Positions 23,637 through 32,692 of a stretch of 64,000 bases of DNA are shown piece after piece. The notes beneath the pieces are model-generated. The model searched no databases and had not been told where the DNA came from. It worked only from the letters and a program-made list of their open reading frames with translations. Source of the DNA: Polyangiaceae bacterium. GTDB taxonomy: Bacteria; Myxococcota_A; Polyangia; Polyangiales; Polyangiaceae. Position 1 is the first letter of the stretch. Every line of letters starts with the position of its first letter. Where the stretch lies: assembly GCA_020633235.1 (NCBI GenBank), contig JACKEA010000006.1, positions 558,001 to 622,000 on the forward strand, written 5' to 3'. Position numbers and translations under genes: made by a program.

Positions 23637-26618
23637 ATGGCACGCGTCTGCGCTCATTGCGGTAACCAAGTGGACGTCGAGCGGTTCTGCCCGACCTGCG
23701 GCGCCGAGCAGCTCGTCGCCAGCCCCGAAGGAGACCCGCTCATCGGCCGAATGGTGGCAGAGCGCTATCAGGTCCTCGAGCTCATCAACGCCGGCGGGAT
23801 GGGCAAGATCTATCGCGGGGTGCAGCGCGTGCTGGAGCGGCCGGTTGCCATCAAATGCATCTTGCCCAGCTTGGTGGACGACGAAGGCGCGGTGATGCGC
23901 TTCCTGGAGGAAGCTCGCGTGGCCAGCCGCCTCAATCACCCGAACATCGTGAGCGTGTACGATTTCGGCCGAACCGGCGCTGCGGACGGTGGCTACTCGT
24001 TCTTGGTGATGGAGTATCTGGGCGGCCCCGACCTGGCCGACATCCTGCAGAGCGAGCCCCTGCTGCCGCTGGACCAGATCGTGGACATCACCGAGCAGAC
24101 ACTCGGTGCGCTGGCGGAAGCGCACGAGCATGGCATCGCCCACCGGGACATCAAGCCGGGCAACCTGATGTTGGAGCCTCGACGTCGGGGCGGTTATCAC
24201 GTCAAGCTGATCGACTTCGGAATCGCTCGGCTACGGGATCGCCGCCGCCTCACCCAGATCGGCGTGATCATCGGTACGCCCCAGTACATGCCGCCGGAGA
24301 AGCTCCGGGGCGAAGAGCCCGGCGCTGCTGCGGACCTCTTCGCGGTCAGTGTGATGCTGTACCAGATGCTGACCGGCCGCCTGCCGTTTCCCGGACCCGC
24401 TGCCATGGACGTGGCGCGTCAGCAGCTCGAGCCCGGTGCGCTCCTGGATCCGCGGGAGGTCGCGCCCGATCGCAACATCCCCGACAACCTGGCGCACGCC
24501 TGCATTCGCGGCTTGGCCCAGGACCCGTCGCTTCGATTTCCAGACGCCCTGACGATGGCGATGGCCATCGCGGCGCCTGGAAATCGCGCCCTCTTGCGGG
24601 CTTCTCGCATTCCGGGGCGCCCGGCGCCGTCGGAGTCCGAAGTGCGGCGCGCCGTCACGCAGGCGACGCGCCGAGATCGCACGACGCAGCAGGCCGACGC
24701 CGGCGAGGACGACGGGGCATGGCTTCGACGCGCGCCGTGGGCCGCCGAGCTCTTGTCCCCGGAGCGGCCCATCTTGGTCTGGGGTCCTGCCGGTGTCGGA
24801 CGCAGCTGGATGCTGACGCGCGCGCTTCGAGAGCTACGGCAACGCGGCATTGTGGCCGAGCGGCTCGAAGCGCCCCCGGCTCCGCTGAACCAGATTGGAT
24901 ACGGCGGCCTGCGCAAGATGCTGCGTCGGCTCGCGCGCCTGGTCACGGACGCCGACGTTCGCGCGGCGGTGGACGGCGCGGACACGGACGACCTTCGCCG
25001 TGCCCTGCAACGCATCTTCGCCAAGCATGGCGCGATCCGACAGGATCCGCTGACGGCGCGGTCGGGGGCGACGCTCGCCTTGCGTTGGGCGATCGAGCAG
25101 GCCCTGCGACGCCAGCCGGCTCAACTGTTCTGGCTGGCGCTCGACGACGTGGATCGCATGGACGGTGCAACCTTGGCGGCCATCGCCGAGCTGACGCGAG
25201 GGCCGAAGGTGCCCGGTCTGTCTTTGGTGCTCACGGCGGAGTCGGATCTCGAGGCCCTCCTGCCGCCGGCGGTGCTTCGCCATCAGCTGTGCGGATGGCC
25301 ACGCGACCAGGCATTGGAGCGGCTCGGGGCGCAACGGGGCCTGTTGCAGCGCGGCGACAATGACATCGAGCCGATGTACGTCGAGCAGTTGATGGCCAGC
25401 TTCGAGGATGACTCGTGGTCGGCACCGACCACCATGAACGAAGCCATCGAGCAGCGACTGCGGGTGCTCCCGCCGAACGCTCTGTGCACGCTGCAGGCGC
25501 TGGCGGTATGCGGGCCGAGCCCGATCCAGACGCTTTCGGAAGTCGTGGAGCGCGCCGAGGACGTGAGCTCGAGCCTGCTTCCCCTGGCCAAGCTCGGCTT
25601 GATCGACGTGGAGGACAGCCAAGTTCGGTTCACGCACGAGTTGACGGCGCGCGCGACGCTACGGCTAGCGCCGGCCGGAGCTCTGGCTGCGGTGCACGAG
25701 CAGGCCGCCCGCATCGCCGAACGTCGCGGTGTGGGCGTGGAGCTGCAGGCGTACCACGCCCTGCGGGGTCGGCCGGACTCGGCGGCCTTCTTGCTGGTCG
25801 AGGAGAGCGTGCGCTTGCGGCTGCAACGCGATGACGCGGCGTCGGCAATCTCCGCACTGGAAGACGGCATCGAAGCGGCTCGCACTCTGCTCCTCCGCGA
25901 CCAAGATCAGATCGCCAAGAGCGGATGGTTGGTCTTTGGCAGCAAGCTCGGGGAGCTACTCCGGCAGGTGGGGCGCGTGCGCGACGCGGTCCGGGTCTTG
26001 TCGGAGACCCTCGACCTCACGGAGCCGCATTCGTCGGCTCGTGCCCGCCTCCTCGGGCAGCTCGCTCGCATCGCCGACAGCGAACGTCGCATCGTCGAAC
26101 GGGAGCTCCTCGCCGCAGAAGCCCTGCGCATCGCGACGGAGGTGGGGGAGACGCAGCTGGTGGAGGATCTCCGACACTGGGGAAGTGCACCCCCACCGCC
26201 GCAGGAGCGCGTCATCGTGGAGTCCGGGCCTCCGGAAGAGACCCAAAACGTGTTGGTCGTCGAAGACGACCGAGAGCTGGCGCGAGCGCTGGGGCGTTGG
26301 CTCAAGCGCAAGGGTCACGTGGTGACCAAGTGCCACTCGCTGGCCGAGGCGGCCGAGCTCCAAGGCCCCTATGCCTGCGGCATCTTCGACGTGATGCTGC
26401 CCGATGGCTCGGGCCTCGAGCTCGCCGAGCGCTTGCACGACGCGGGTGTGGTCGACGCGCTGGTGTTCTTCACGTCCTCCGAGGAAGCCGACGTCGCCGT
26501 GATCGCCGAGTCGCTCGGCGAGATGGTGCGCAAATCCCGTGGCTTGCTGGAGCTGGAAGCGGTGGTGGACGCGGCGCTGCGCGGCAGCGAACGCGCCCCG
26601 ACTCCCGAAGTGGCGTGA
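23637..26618 (+). CDS. Ser/Thr kinase - AAA-type ATPase - receiver domain fusion
   Basis: The 993-residue soluble protein has four parts. A zinc ribbon (Cys5, 8, 18, 21). A Hanks-type kinase, about 43-310, with NAGGMGKIY, Lys73, HRD at 169-171 and DFG at 193. An ATPase plus helical region, about 360-850, with Walker A-like GPAGVGRS at 383-390 and Walker B LALDDVD (Asp503-504). A C-terminal receiver domain, about 870-985, with the EDD acidic pair, phosphoacceptor Asp918 in FDVMLPDG, and TSS and Lys. Kinase and receiver residues are complete; the P-loop Lys is replaced by Arg389. The protein could couple Ser/Thr and His-Asp signalling. No histidine kinase is adjacent. Confidence 0.9.
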   Translation: MARVCAHCGNQVDVERFCPTCGAEQLVASPEGDPLIGRMVAERYQVLELINAGGMGKIYRGVQRVLERPVAIKCILPSLVDDEGAVMRFLEEARVASRLNHPNIVSVYDFGRTGAADGGYSFLVMEYLGGPDLADILQSEPLLPLDQIVDITEQTLGALAEAHEHGIAHRDIKPGNLMLEPRRRGGYHVKLIDFGIARLRDRRRLTQIGVIIGTPQYMPPEKLRGEEPGAAADLFAVSVMLYQMLTGRLPFPGPAAMDVARQQLEPGALLDPREVAPDRNIPDNLAHACIRGLAQDPSLRFPDALTMAMAIAAPGNRALLRASRIPGRPAPSESEVRRAVTQATRRDRTTQQADAGEDDGAWLRRAPWAAELLSPERPILVWGPAGVGRSWMLTRALRELRQRGIVAERLEAPPAPLNQIGYGGLRKMLRRLARLVTDADVRAAVDGADTDDLRRALQRIFAKHGAIRQDPLTARSGATLALRWAIEQALRRQPAQLFWLALDDVDRMDGATLAAIAELTRGPKVPGLSLVLTAESDLEALLPPAVLRHQLCGWPRDQALERLGAQRGLLQRGDNDIEPMYVEQLMASFEDDSWSAPTTMNEAIEQRLRVLPPNALCTLQALAVCGPSPIQTLSEVVERAEDVSSSLLPLAKLGLIDVEDSQVRFTHELTARATLRLAPAGALAAVHEQAARIAERRGVGVELQAYHALRGRPDSAAFLLVEESVRLRLQRDDAASAISALEDGIEAARTLLLRDQDQIAKSGWLVFGSKLGELLRQVGRVRDAVRVLSETLDLTEPHSSARARLLGQLARIADSERRIVERELLAAEALRIATEVGETQLVEDLRHWGSAPPPPQERVIVESGPPEETQNVLVVEDDRELARALGRWLKRKGHVVTKCHSLAEAAELQGPYACGIFDVMLPDGSGLELAERLHDAGVVDALVFFTSSEEADVAVIAESLGEMVRKSRGLLELEAVVDAALRGSERAPTPEVA

Positions 26619-26622
26619 GCGT

Positions 26623-26862
26623 TCAGCCCGCGAGGAGTCGATCGCGTTGGGCTCGCGAGAGGTTCACCCAGCGACCCTCGATGCGGAAGCCGTCGCCCTC
26701 GCGCTTGCAGCTCTTCACCTTGATGCGAAGGGTCCAATCGTCCAGGCGCCCTTCCAGTGGCGAGCCCGGGGGCGAGGACAGCGTGGACAGGACCGTCACG
26801 GTGTCGCCGTCGGTTTCGAGCACCTCCGCGGTGCCGCCGCGAGTCAGTGCCAGAGCCGTCAT
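26623..26862 (-). CDS. Small protein following smpB, PilZ-like fold possible
   Basis: The 79-residue protein contains beta-strand patterns (TAEVLETDGDTVTVLSTLSS, LRIKVKSCKREGDGFRIEG) in the order seen in a short PilZ-type barrel, but the N-terminal RxxxR c-di-GMP motif of true PilZ domains is absent. Its ATG overlaps the smpB stop (ATGA), so it is translationally coupled to smpB. Function unknown. Confidence 0.65.
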   Translation of the reverse strand: MTALALTRGGTAEVLETDGDTVTVLSTLSSPPGSPLEGRLDDWTLRIKVKSCKREGDGFRIEGRWVNLSRAQRDRLLAG

Positions 26863-27344
26863 CCCTTGCGCGCCCGGGAGATGGCGGCGCGCGCTTCGCG
26901 GTCCGCTTCCCGCTCTCGCAGCGTTTGCCGTTTGTCGTGCTTCTTCTTGCCGCGGGCCACGCCCACTTCGATCTTGGCGCGGTTGCTCTTGAAGTAGCAC
27001 TTGGTCACGATCAGCGTCATGCCGTCCCGCTCCTTGGCGGACTGCAGACGCACGATCTGCTCGGCGTGCAGCAGCAGTTTTCGCTTGCGCCGCTCTTCGT
27101 GACCGAAAGCCGCGTGCTTCAGCGGCGGGATGCGCATGCCCTTGACCCAGGCTTCGCCCTTCTCGATGTCCACCCACGCGTCCGTGAGGTCCGCGCCTTG
27201 CTCGCGCAGGGAACGCACCTCGCTACCGATCAGCACGAGCCCCGCTTCGTAGGTGTCGCCAATCTCGTAGTTGAAGTGGGCGCGGCGGTTCTTGCTGACC
27301 AGGCGGTCGCCTCCCAGCTGCTTCTGTTCCGCGCTCTTGGCCAT
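26859..27344 (-). CDS. smpB: SsrA-binding protein SmpB
   Basis: The 161-residue basic protein binds tmRNA and brings it to stalled ribosomes. Diagnostic runs are NRRAHFNYEIGDTYEAGLVL, GSEVRSLREQGADL, the central beta-barrel and the basic C-terminal tail (RGKKKHDKRQTLREREADRE). Length is normal. The ATG at 27344 is preferred over a longer frame because the family starts a few residues before the NRRAHF motif. It lies 17 bases downstream of the GNAT gene on the same strand. No ssrA gene is seen in this window. Confidence 0.95.
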   Translation of the reverse strand: MAKSAEQKQLGGDRLVSKNRRAHFNYEIGDTYEAGLVLIGSEVRSLREQGADLTDAWVDIEKGEAWVKGMRIPPLKHAAFGHEERRKRKLLLHAEQIVRLQSAKERDGMTLIVTKCYFKSNRAKIEVGVARGKKKHDKRQTLREREADREARAAISRARKG

Positions 27345-27361
27345 GGGGGCGCCGAATTTGA

Positions 27362-27865
27362 CTAGCTTTGCTCCGAAGTGCAAGCAGCGCTCTTCTCGAG
27401 CCGCACCATGTTCGATTTCGGCACGAACAACGTCTGCGAAAACCCGCGCCCCTCGAACAGGCGCTGGAGCGCGACGTTGGCCGCGGAGGTGTCGGTGGCG
27501 AAGCGAGTCAGGCCCTCAGCGCGCAAGAAGGCCTCGCCGCTATCCAGCAGCGCGCTCGCGACCCCACCACGGCGCGCCTCCGGCTCGACCCAGGTGGTGG
27601 AGAACAGGCCCAGGGGGCCGGCGTCGTCCGTTTCCACGCGGACGATGCAGTGGCCAACCACGTGGCCTTCCGTGTCCTCGGCCACGAACACCTCTCCGCG
27701 GCAGGCCGAAGGATCCAGATGGAAGCGGACGCGGCGCTCGAGCCAGTCCATGGAGTACATGTTGGTGCCCACGTCGGGGCCCAACACCTCGATCAGAGTC
27801 TTCCGCATGCGCTCCGCCACCAGGCGGATCTCCGCGTCGTCGTCTCTGGAGATGGGCCGGATCAC
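27362..27865 (-). CDS. GNAT-family N-acetyltransferase
   Basis: The 167-residue protein has the GNAT fold: N-terminal MIRPISRDDDAEIRLVAERM, central strands with VVGHCIVRVE, the acetyl-CoA loop VEPEARRGGVASALLDSGE (motif A, Q/RxxGxA variant), and a C-terminal strand NVALQRLFEGRGFSQT. The substrate is unknown. It is the first gene of a likely GNAT-smpB-small protein transcript. Confidence 0.85.
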   Translation of the reverse strand: MIRPISRDDDAEIRLVAERMRKTLIEVLGPDVGTNMYSMDWLERRVRFHLDPSACRGEVFVAEDTEGHVVGHCIVRVETDDAGPLGLFSTTWVEPEARRGGVASALLDSGEAFLRAEGLTRFATDTSAANVALQRLFEGRGFSQTLFVPKSNMVRLEKSAACTSEQS

Positions 27866-27889
27866 GCTACCGGCGATGGTATCATCGGC

Positions 27890-28627
27890 TCACTTCCCGA
27901 GCAGCTCGGGCAGCTTCTGCGACAGCGCGTCGAAGCCGTAGGACTGCAGCAGCTCGATCTTGGCGCCGTGACTCAACGCCAGCGCCCCGCTGTTGACCGA
28001 CAGCCCGAGGGTCTTCTCGAGAGCGCCGTCCTTGTCGACGAGCACCGGCATCTTCAGGTTGTAGGCGTCCCGCGTGGCGACGCAGTGGGTTTCGTCCGGA
28101 AGCGCTCCCGTCGCCGTCTGGGTGACCACCACGAACATGTCGAAGTCGTCGTTCTGGTACTGCGCGTACAGCGCCTGCGGCTCGCCGTTGTCCATGTGCG
28201 CCTTGCACACGGGGCACCAGATCGCGAAGGTGTACACCGCCGCCGCTTGATGCGCGCACAGACTGTGGAGCTGCACCGCGTTTCCGTCGCAGTCGTACAG
28301 CGTCACGTCCGGTGCGAGGTCTCCCACCTGGGTGCCGTAGGGAGGGGCTGGCGGGCAGCCGAGCGCCGTCGTGCCGCTGCTTCCCCCAGCTCCCGCCATG
28401 CCGCCGCTGCCGCTTCCGGCCGCGCCGCCGGTGGACGTGCCCGCGCTGCCGCCGCTGGCCCCGCCGCCGGTGCCGCTCCCCGCCGTGCCACCGGTTCCGC
28501 TGCTCCCAGCCACGCCACCACCACCGCCGCTGCCGCCTCCGCCTTCATTTCCGCTGCACCCCGTGACGGCGAGAGCAGCGCAGAAAACCAGGGCAACGGG
28601 GCGACGAAGAACGCGAGTGACAAGCAT
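27890..28627 (-). CDS. Thioredoxin-fold (redoxin) lipoprotein
   Basis: The 245-residue precursor has a signal and lipobox (ALAVTGCSGN), about 70 residues of GSGG linker, then a redoxin domain: GDLAPDVTLYDCDGNAVQL, the active-site WCPVC, and MPVLVDKDGALEKTLGLSVN. The CxxC (Cys-Pro-Val-Cys) suits a membrane-anchored thiol-disulfide reductase or AhpC/TSA-like protein outside the cytoplasm. GGGGGG precedes the ATG. Upstream it is divergent from the oxidoreductase at 28701. Confidence 0.85.
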   Translation of the reverse strand: MLVTRVLRRPVALVFCAALAVTGCSGNEGGGGSGGGGGVAGSSGTGGTAGSGTGGGASGGSAGTSTGGAAGSGSGGMAGAGGSSGTTALGCPPAPPYGTQVGDLAPDVTLYDCDGNAVQLHSLCAHQAAAVYTFAIWCPVCKAHMDNGEPQALYAQYQNDDFDMFVVVTQTATGALPDETHCVATRDAYNLKMPVLVDKDGALEKTLGLSVNSGALALSHGAKIELLQSYGFDALSQKLPELLGK

Positions 28628-28700
28628 GCCCCCCAGTATGCCGCACTCCCGGCGCCGGTTACCCTCGACGTCCACGCGCCGGCGGCGCATCGTCGCTGCC

Positions 28701-29807
28701 ATGAATCGCCTGGAAATGGGCCACCGAGTCGTGCTTGCGGAGCTGGCCGAGACGCCGCTGGAGGGCATCGAGAAGCTCCAACTGCTGGAGCAAGAGCCGC
28801 CGGACCCTGCCAGCCTGCAGCCGAACGACGTGATCGTCCGGGTGCGGGCCGCCGCCGTGGGCTGGGTCGACCTGATCATGACCAGCGGTCAGTACCAGCA
28901 CGTCCCCAAGCCTCCCTACACCCCGGGCCTCGAGTCTGCGGGTGAGGTCGCCTGGGTGGGACCGGACGTTTCCGGCTTGGCCGTTGGCGACCCGGTATTG
29001 ATCGACGGTTTCCTGGCCGGTCCTCGCTCCCTGGGCGCCTACCAGGCCTACGGCGGCTTCGCGTCCTACGTGGTGGCGCCGGCGGTGGCCGTGCATCGCA
29101 TCCCCGGCGAGCTCTCCTTCGACCAGGCAGCTGCACTGCTCGGCAGCTACGAGACGGCGTACCACTGCTTGGTGGCCCGCGGCCGGCTGCAGTCCGGCGA
29201 GGTCGTGCTGATCCACGGTGCTTCGGGCGCGACCGGTCTGGCAGCGGTGCAGGTCGCCAAGATCCTCGGCGCCAAGGTGATCGCGACGGGTCGCAGTGAC
29301 GACAAGCTCGCCGTCGTCCAGCAGAACGGCGCCGATCACGTCATCAATACCAAGGGCGAAGGCGGCGCGCTCCGGTCCTTCAAGGACGAAGTCAAATCCC
29401 TCACCGGTGGTCGTGGCGTGGACGTGGTCTACGACGCCGTGGGCGGCGACATTTCTTTGGAGAGCCTGCGCTGCATGCGCTTCGGTGCGCGCTTTCTCGT
29501 CGTCGGCTGGGCCGCCACGCCCTTCGTGGCCCGAGGCAAGGGTCAGCGGGGCGCGCCCAACGCCAACATGCTGCCCACCAATCTGATCATGATGAAGAGC
29601 CTCGACGTCCTCGGCTGTCCCACCGTGATCTCCACGGTGCAGGATCCGTCCATTCGCGCTCCGCGCCTGGCGCAGGTGAAGCTGTGGGCCGAAGAGGGCA
29701 AGATCCGCCCCCACGTATCCCACGTGTTCCCGCTACGGGAAGCCAAAGCCGCCATGCTCGCCAAGTGGAAGGGCGAGGTCATTGGCGGCTGTGTGCTTCA
29801 TCCGTAG
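28701..29807 (+). CDS. Zinc-independent MDR-family quinone oxidoreductase-like protein
   Basis: The 368-residue protein has the medium-chain dehydrogenase layout: a GroES-like N-terminal domain with GLESAGEVAWVGPDVSGL, then the NADPH-binding Rossmann domain with HGASGATGLAAVQVAK and the downstream acidic/polar ATGRSDDKLAVV, followed by YDAVGGD. The zinc-binding Cys/His of alcohol dehydrogenases are absent, as in NADPH:quinone oxidoreductases. The ATG at 28701 or an ATG 15 bases later could start it. Single gene. Confidence 0.9.
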   Translation: MNRLEMGHRVVLAELAETPLEGIEKLQLLEQEPPDPASLQPNDVIVRVRAAAVGWVDLIMTSGQYQHVPKPPYTPGLESAGEVAWVGPDVSGLAVGDPVLIDGFLAGPRSLGAYQAYGGFASYVVAPAVAVHRIPGELSFDQAAALLGSYETAYHCLVARGRLQSGEVVLIHGASGATGLAAVQVAKILGAKVIATGRSDDKLAVVQQNGADHVINTKGEGGALRSFKDEVKSLTGGRGVDVVYDAVGGDISLESLRCMRFGARFLVVGWAATPFVARGKGQRGAPNANMLPTNLIMMKSLDVLGCPTVISTVQDPSIRAPRLAQVKLWAEEGKIRPHVSHVFPLREAKAAMLAKWKGEVIGGCVLHP

Positions 29808-29817
29808 CGAGCTCGCT

Positions 29818-29985
29818 CTACACCACGCTGCTGCGGCGGCCCGTGACCAGCGACAGCACCGCCAAGATCAGAAACGCGACGAAGCAGATCTTCGCGATGG
29901 TCGCAGCGAGTCCGGCGATTCCGAAGAAGCCGAGCAGGCCAGCAATCAGTGCAACGATGAAAAACGTAATGGTCCAACCCAACAT
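29818..29985 (-). CDS. DUF1328 (YtjA-like) small membrane protein
   Basis: This 55-residue protein has two hydrophobic helices (WTITFFIVALIAGLLGFFGI and CFVAFLILAVLSLV) separated by a short turn, with a basic tail RRSSVV. This is the size and pattern of DUF1328 proteins, which are widespread and often stress-linked. TCAGGAGGAAATCAC before the ATG is an excellent ribosome-binding site. It is convergent with the oxidoreductase gene, with 10 bases between stops. Confidence 0.9.
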   Translation of the reverse strand: MLGWTITFFIVALIAGLLGFFGIAGLAATIAKICFVAFLILAVLSLVTGRRSSVV

Positions 29986-30133
29986 GTGATTTCCTCCTGA
30001 CACCGCTTGCTTTTTCAATCGCCGTGCCAGGCGAAATTGCCGGGAAAATGCCGAGATCTGCCCTGGAACAGAGGCGAGGCACGCTGTCACGCTGGCACCG
30101 AGTCGCCCCAAGCGAGCCGCCCCTGTACGTTTG

Positions 30134-30194
30134 AATGTCGGTTCGGCGCGGAACCACGCGGACGGACGGCGTGGTTCCGCGCCGAACCAACATT
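30134..30194. repeat. Paired REP-like element, 26-bp inverted repeat (copy 5)
   Basis: Arms 30134-30159 and 30169-30194 are reverse complements with one mismatch, around the 9-base spacer GGACGGACG. Each arm holds a variant core (GGTTCCGCGCCGAACCAACA). The polarity is tail-to-tail (GGAACC inward). Both arms are intergenic, between the DUF1328 gene and the hydrolase ending at 30246. Confidence 0.9.
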
Positions 30195-30245
30195 ATTCGT
30201 CAGTCGCGGATGCCGAGGCTCTTCGGCACAACACGGCGAATCGCA

Positions 30246-31400
30246 TCAGGGCGCGAGCAGATCGAGGGCGTAGTCCCAGTCCGTCTTGCCGGAGGGGTCG
30301 GCGACGTTCAGCGCTTCGATGGTGGCGATGTACGAGAGCCCGATGCCGTCCGCCTGCTCCGTCAGGGCGCGTGCGTGGAACGCGTGGTGGAACAGCATGT
30401 TCTCGTTCAGTGGGATGGTCGCCGGGGTGAGGGGGTTGTGCACGTAGAACGGCGGGTCGTCCGGGGTCATCAAGCCGAGCATGTCCACCTCGGCGCGGTA
30501 GGCCTGGATCTTCGGGGTGTCGAGCTCGTCGATGGACTGGATGCCGTAGAACGCGAGCAAGCGCGGGCCCAAGCCCTGCTTCACCGCGGCGTCGAGGAAG
30601 GAGATGCCGAAGTCCTTGAACACCACGCTGTCCCACTTCTTCAGATCGTAAGTGGCTTGTGTGGAGTTGGCCGCGGCGCCCAGCACTCGCGTGGACTCCT
30701 GCGACACCGGATCGGAGCTGCTCGGCTCCGCCATGTCGTCGTGGAAGGCGAGCCACAGGCTGGTGCCGGCGCCGGCGGAGCCGCCCTCCAGCACGATCTT
30801 GTCGGTGGCGATGTTGAAGTCCGCGGCGTGGTAGCGAATGAACTGCAGCGCCCGCTTGCTGTCGGTCAGCGGTTTGATCACGCCCACGTCGTCCCCGTCG
30901 GCTAGCACGCGGTACTCGATGCTGGCGTAGGCCACGCCCTGGGCCATCAGGTTCTTGATGCTCGCGGAGTTGCCGCTCCAGGTGTCGTCCTTGCTGCCGC
31001 CCACGAAGCCGCCGCCGTGGATGTGGATCATGAGCGGGGCCGGCGAGGCGCCGTCGGGGATCATGATGTCGAATACGGTGCGGGGATCCGTGCCATAGGG
31101 CACGTTCTCGTAGTACTTCACGGAGGTCGAGCCGACGTCGAAAGGCGGAGTGGATGCGCTCGGCAGCGTGAGATCCACGGAGTACACGTTCTGCCACTCC
31201 GGCGTGCCCCCGGCACCGGCTGCGCCCGCCATGCCGCCGGAGCCCGCGGCGCCGCTACTTCCGGCGGCGCCGCCGCTTCCCGCCGCGCCGCCGCTCCCCG
31301 CCGTGCCGCCGCTCGCGGGCGCACCGCCGTCGTCGCTGCTGCCGCAAGCGGTGGTCAGAGAGAAGAAGGCGGCGAAGAGCAAGAAGGCCGAGCGCTGCAT
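30246..31400 (-). CDS. Lipoprotein alpha/beta-hydrolase (carboxylesterase-like)
   Basis: The 384-residue precursor has a signal and lipobox (FFSLTTACGSS), a GSGGAAG linker to about 65, then an esterase domain: HIHGGGFVGGS (oxyanion hole), EGGSAGAG (nucleophile Ser), and a late His-containing FHARALTEQADG region. This resembles the HSL/bifunctional carotenoid-esterase-like (BD-FAE) group. Anchored outside, it probably hydrolyses ester bonds in polymers or lipids. It is divergent from the Cys-rich gene at 31535. Confidence 0.85.
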   Translation of the reverse strand: MQRSAFLLFAAFFSLTTACGSSDDGGAPASGGTAGSGGAAGSGGAAGSSGAAGSGGMAGAAGAGGTPEWQNVYSVDLTLPSASTPPFDVGSTSVKYYENVPYGTDPRTVFDIMIPDGASPAPLMIHIHGGGFVGGSKDDTWSGNSASIKNLMAQGVAYASIEYRVLADGDDVGVIKPLTDSKRALQFIRYHAADFNIATDKIVLEGGSAGAGTSLWLAFHDDMAEPSSSDPVSQESTRVLGAAANSTQATYDLKKWDSVVFKDFGISFLDAAVKQGLGPRLLAFYGIQSIDELDTPKIQAYRAEVDMLGLMTPDDPPFYVHNPLTPATIPLNENMLFHHAFHARALTEQADGIGLSYIATIEALNVADPSGKTDWDYALDLLAP

Positions 31401-31534
31401 CCGCCGAGAGTAGCATGGGCCGGCGTGGCCCCGGCGCCCCGCCCGAGGCCGGCTTTCGTGGCGTGGACGCCGCACTCGCCCGCGGGATCGCGCGGGATTC
31501 GCTTCGGCACCGACCTTGCTCTGGGGCGGACGCC

Positions 31535-32503
31535 ATGTTGCGCCTTCACTCTCTTCTCGGCCTCGCCTTCGTCCTCGCTTCCGTCGCCTGTAGCAGCGGA
31601 GGTGGCGGCTCCGGCGGCTCGCTGCCGGACGGTGGCGGCGGCTACGGCGGCGGCACCCCGGGTGGAAGCGGCGGCTACGGCAATGCTTCCGGCAGCAGCG
31701 GCGCCGGCAATGCTTCCGGCAGCGGCGGGGCCGGCAATGCCGGAGGCTTCGCTGGCGGCGGCAACGCCGGTGGTTTCGGCAACGCGGGCGGCACGGCCGG
31801 TGCGGGTGGCACGGCCGGCGGCGGGGGTACTGGAGCTTGCAGCGGCGTGCAGGTGCAGTGCCCCAAGGGCTGCGCGGATCTCGCGACGGACCCCGCGAAC
31901 TGCGGCAGCTGTGGCTACGCCTGCAAGACGGTGCCGGGCGGCACGCCGGTGTGCCAAGGCGGACAGTGCGCCGTAGAGTGCGATCCGGGAACCACGCTGT
32001 GCACGAACGAATGCGCGGATCTGAAGTCGAACCCCGACCACTGTGGCAGCTGTGGCAAGCAGTGCTGGGATCCGCAGGGCGGCGTCGCCGTGTGCAACCA
32101 GGGAACCTGCGGCGGCAGCTGCACGACGCCCGGACAGATCGCGTGCAATGGCAACTGTGTCGATCCCAAGTCGGATCCGAAGAACTGCGGCAGCTGCGGC
32201 AAGGTGTGCACCAGCACCACCGGCACCCCCGTGTGCAACAACGGCAGCTGCGGCTTCGAATGCGGAGCGGGGGAGACACTGTGCAACGGCGTGTGCGTGA
32301 ACCTGCTCCTGGATCCGACCAACTGCGGCAGCTGCGGCACCGTGTGCGACGACGGCATCTATAGCTACGGCGTGTGCAACGCCGGCAGCTGCGAGAAGAA
32401 GTGCAGCTTCAAGAACTGCGGCGGCCAGTGCTGTAGCTCCAACAGCTACTGCTGCAACACGGGTTACTTGTGGTGCCAGGTCAACGGCAAGGGTTGCTAC
32501 TGA
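31535..32503 (+). CDS. Cys-rich lipoprotein with NCGSCG repeats
   Basis: The 322-residue precursor has a signal and lipobox (LASVACSSG), a long Gly/Asn/Ala linker to about 105, then five repeats of about 40 residues of the form C-x3-C-x2-L-x2-DP-x-NCGSCG-x2-C. The C-terminus has CCSSNSYCCNTGYLWC, a different Cys cluster. The NCGSCG unit recurs in many myxobacterial surface proteins; function is unknown, but extracellular disulfide-rich modules are likely. Confidence 0.85.
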   Translation: MLRLHSLLGLAFVLASVACSSGGGGSGGSLPDGGGGYGGGTPGGSGGYGNASGSSGAGNASGSGGAGNAGGFAGGGNAGGFGNAGGTAGAGGTAGGGGTGACSGVQVQCPKGCADLATDPANCGSCGYACKTVPGGTPVCQGGQCAVECDPGTTLCTNECADLKSNPDHCGSCGKQCWDPQGGVAVCNQGTCGGSCTTPGQIACNGNCVDPKSDPKNCGSCGKVCTSTTGTPVCNNGSCGFECGAGETLCNGVCVNLLLDPTNCGSCGTVCDDGIYSYGVCNAGSCEKKCSFKNCGGQCCSSNSYCCNTGYLWCQVNGKGCY

Positions 32504-32534
32504 CCAATTCGGCCTCGAGGATCCCGGAGTTCTG

Positions 32535-32669
32535 GTGTTCTCCGTCACCAGCTACCACCGGGAGGACTTGGCTCCCAGGTTTCGGCGCGCGTATTCCTGG
32601 GAAGACCTCCGTCTGCCGCCACTGGTGGACCGGTTTTGGTTGGTGGCGAAGCGCGAGCTCGACCAGTGA
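32535..32669 (+). pseudogene. Short protein-like fragment of unknown family
   Basis: In frame with a GTG at 32535 this encodes 44 residues (VFSVTSYHREDLAPRF then RRAYSWEDLRLPPLVDRFW then LVAKRELDQ) ending in TGA at 32667-32669. The frame stays protein-like backwards to about 32505 (FGLEDPG). Composition and GC3 look coding, but there is no start with ribosome-binding site and no partner, so it is probably the 3' end of a lost gene. Confidence 0.4.
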
Positions 32670-32692
32670 AGGGCGCCGCCGCAAGCGATCTG

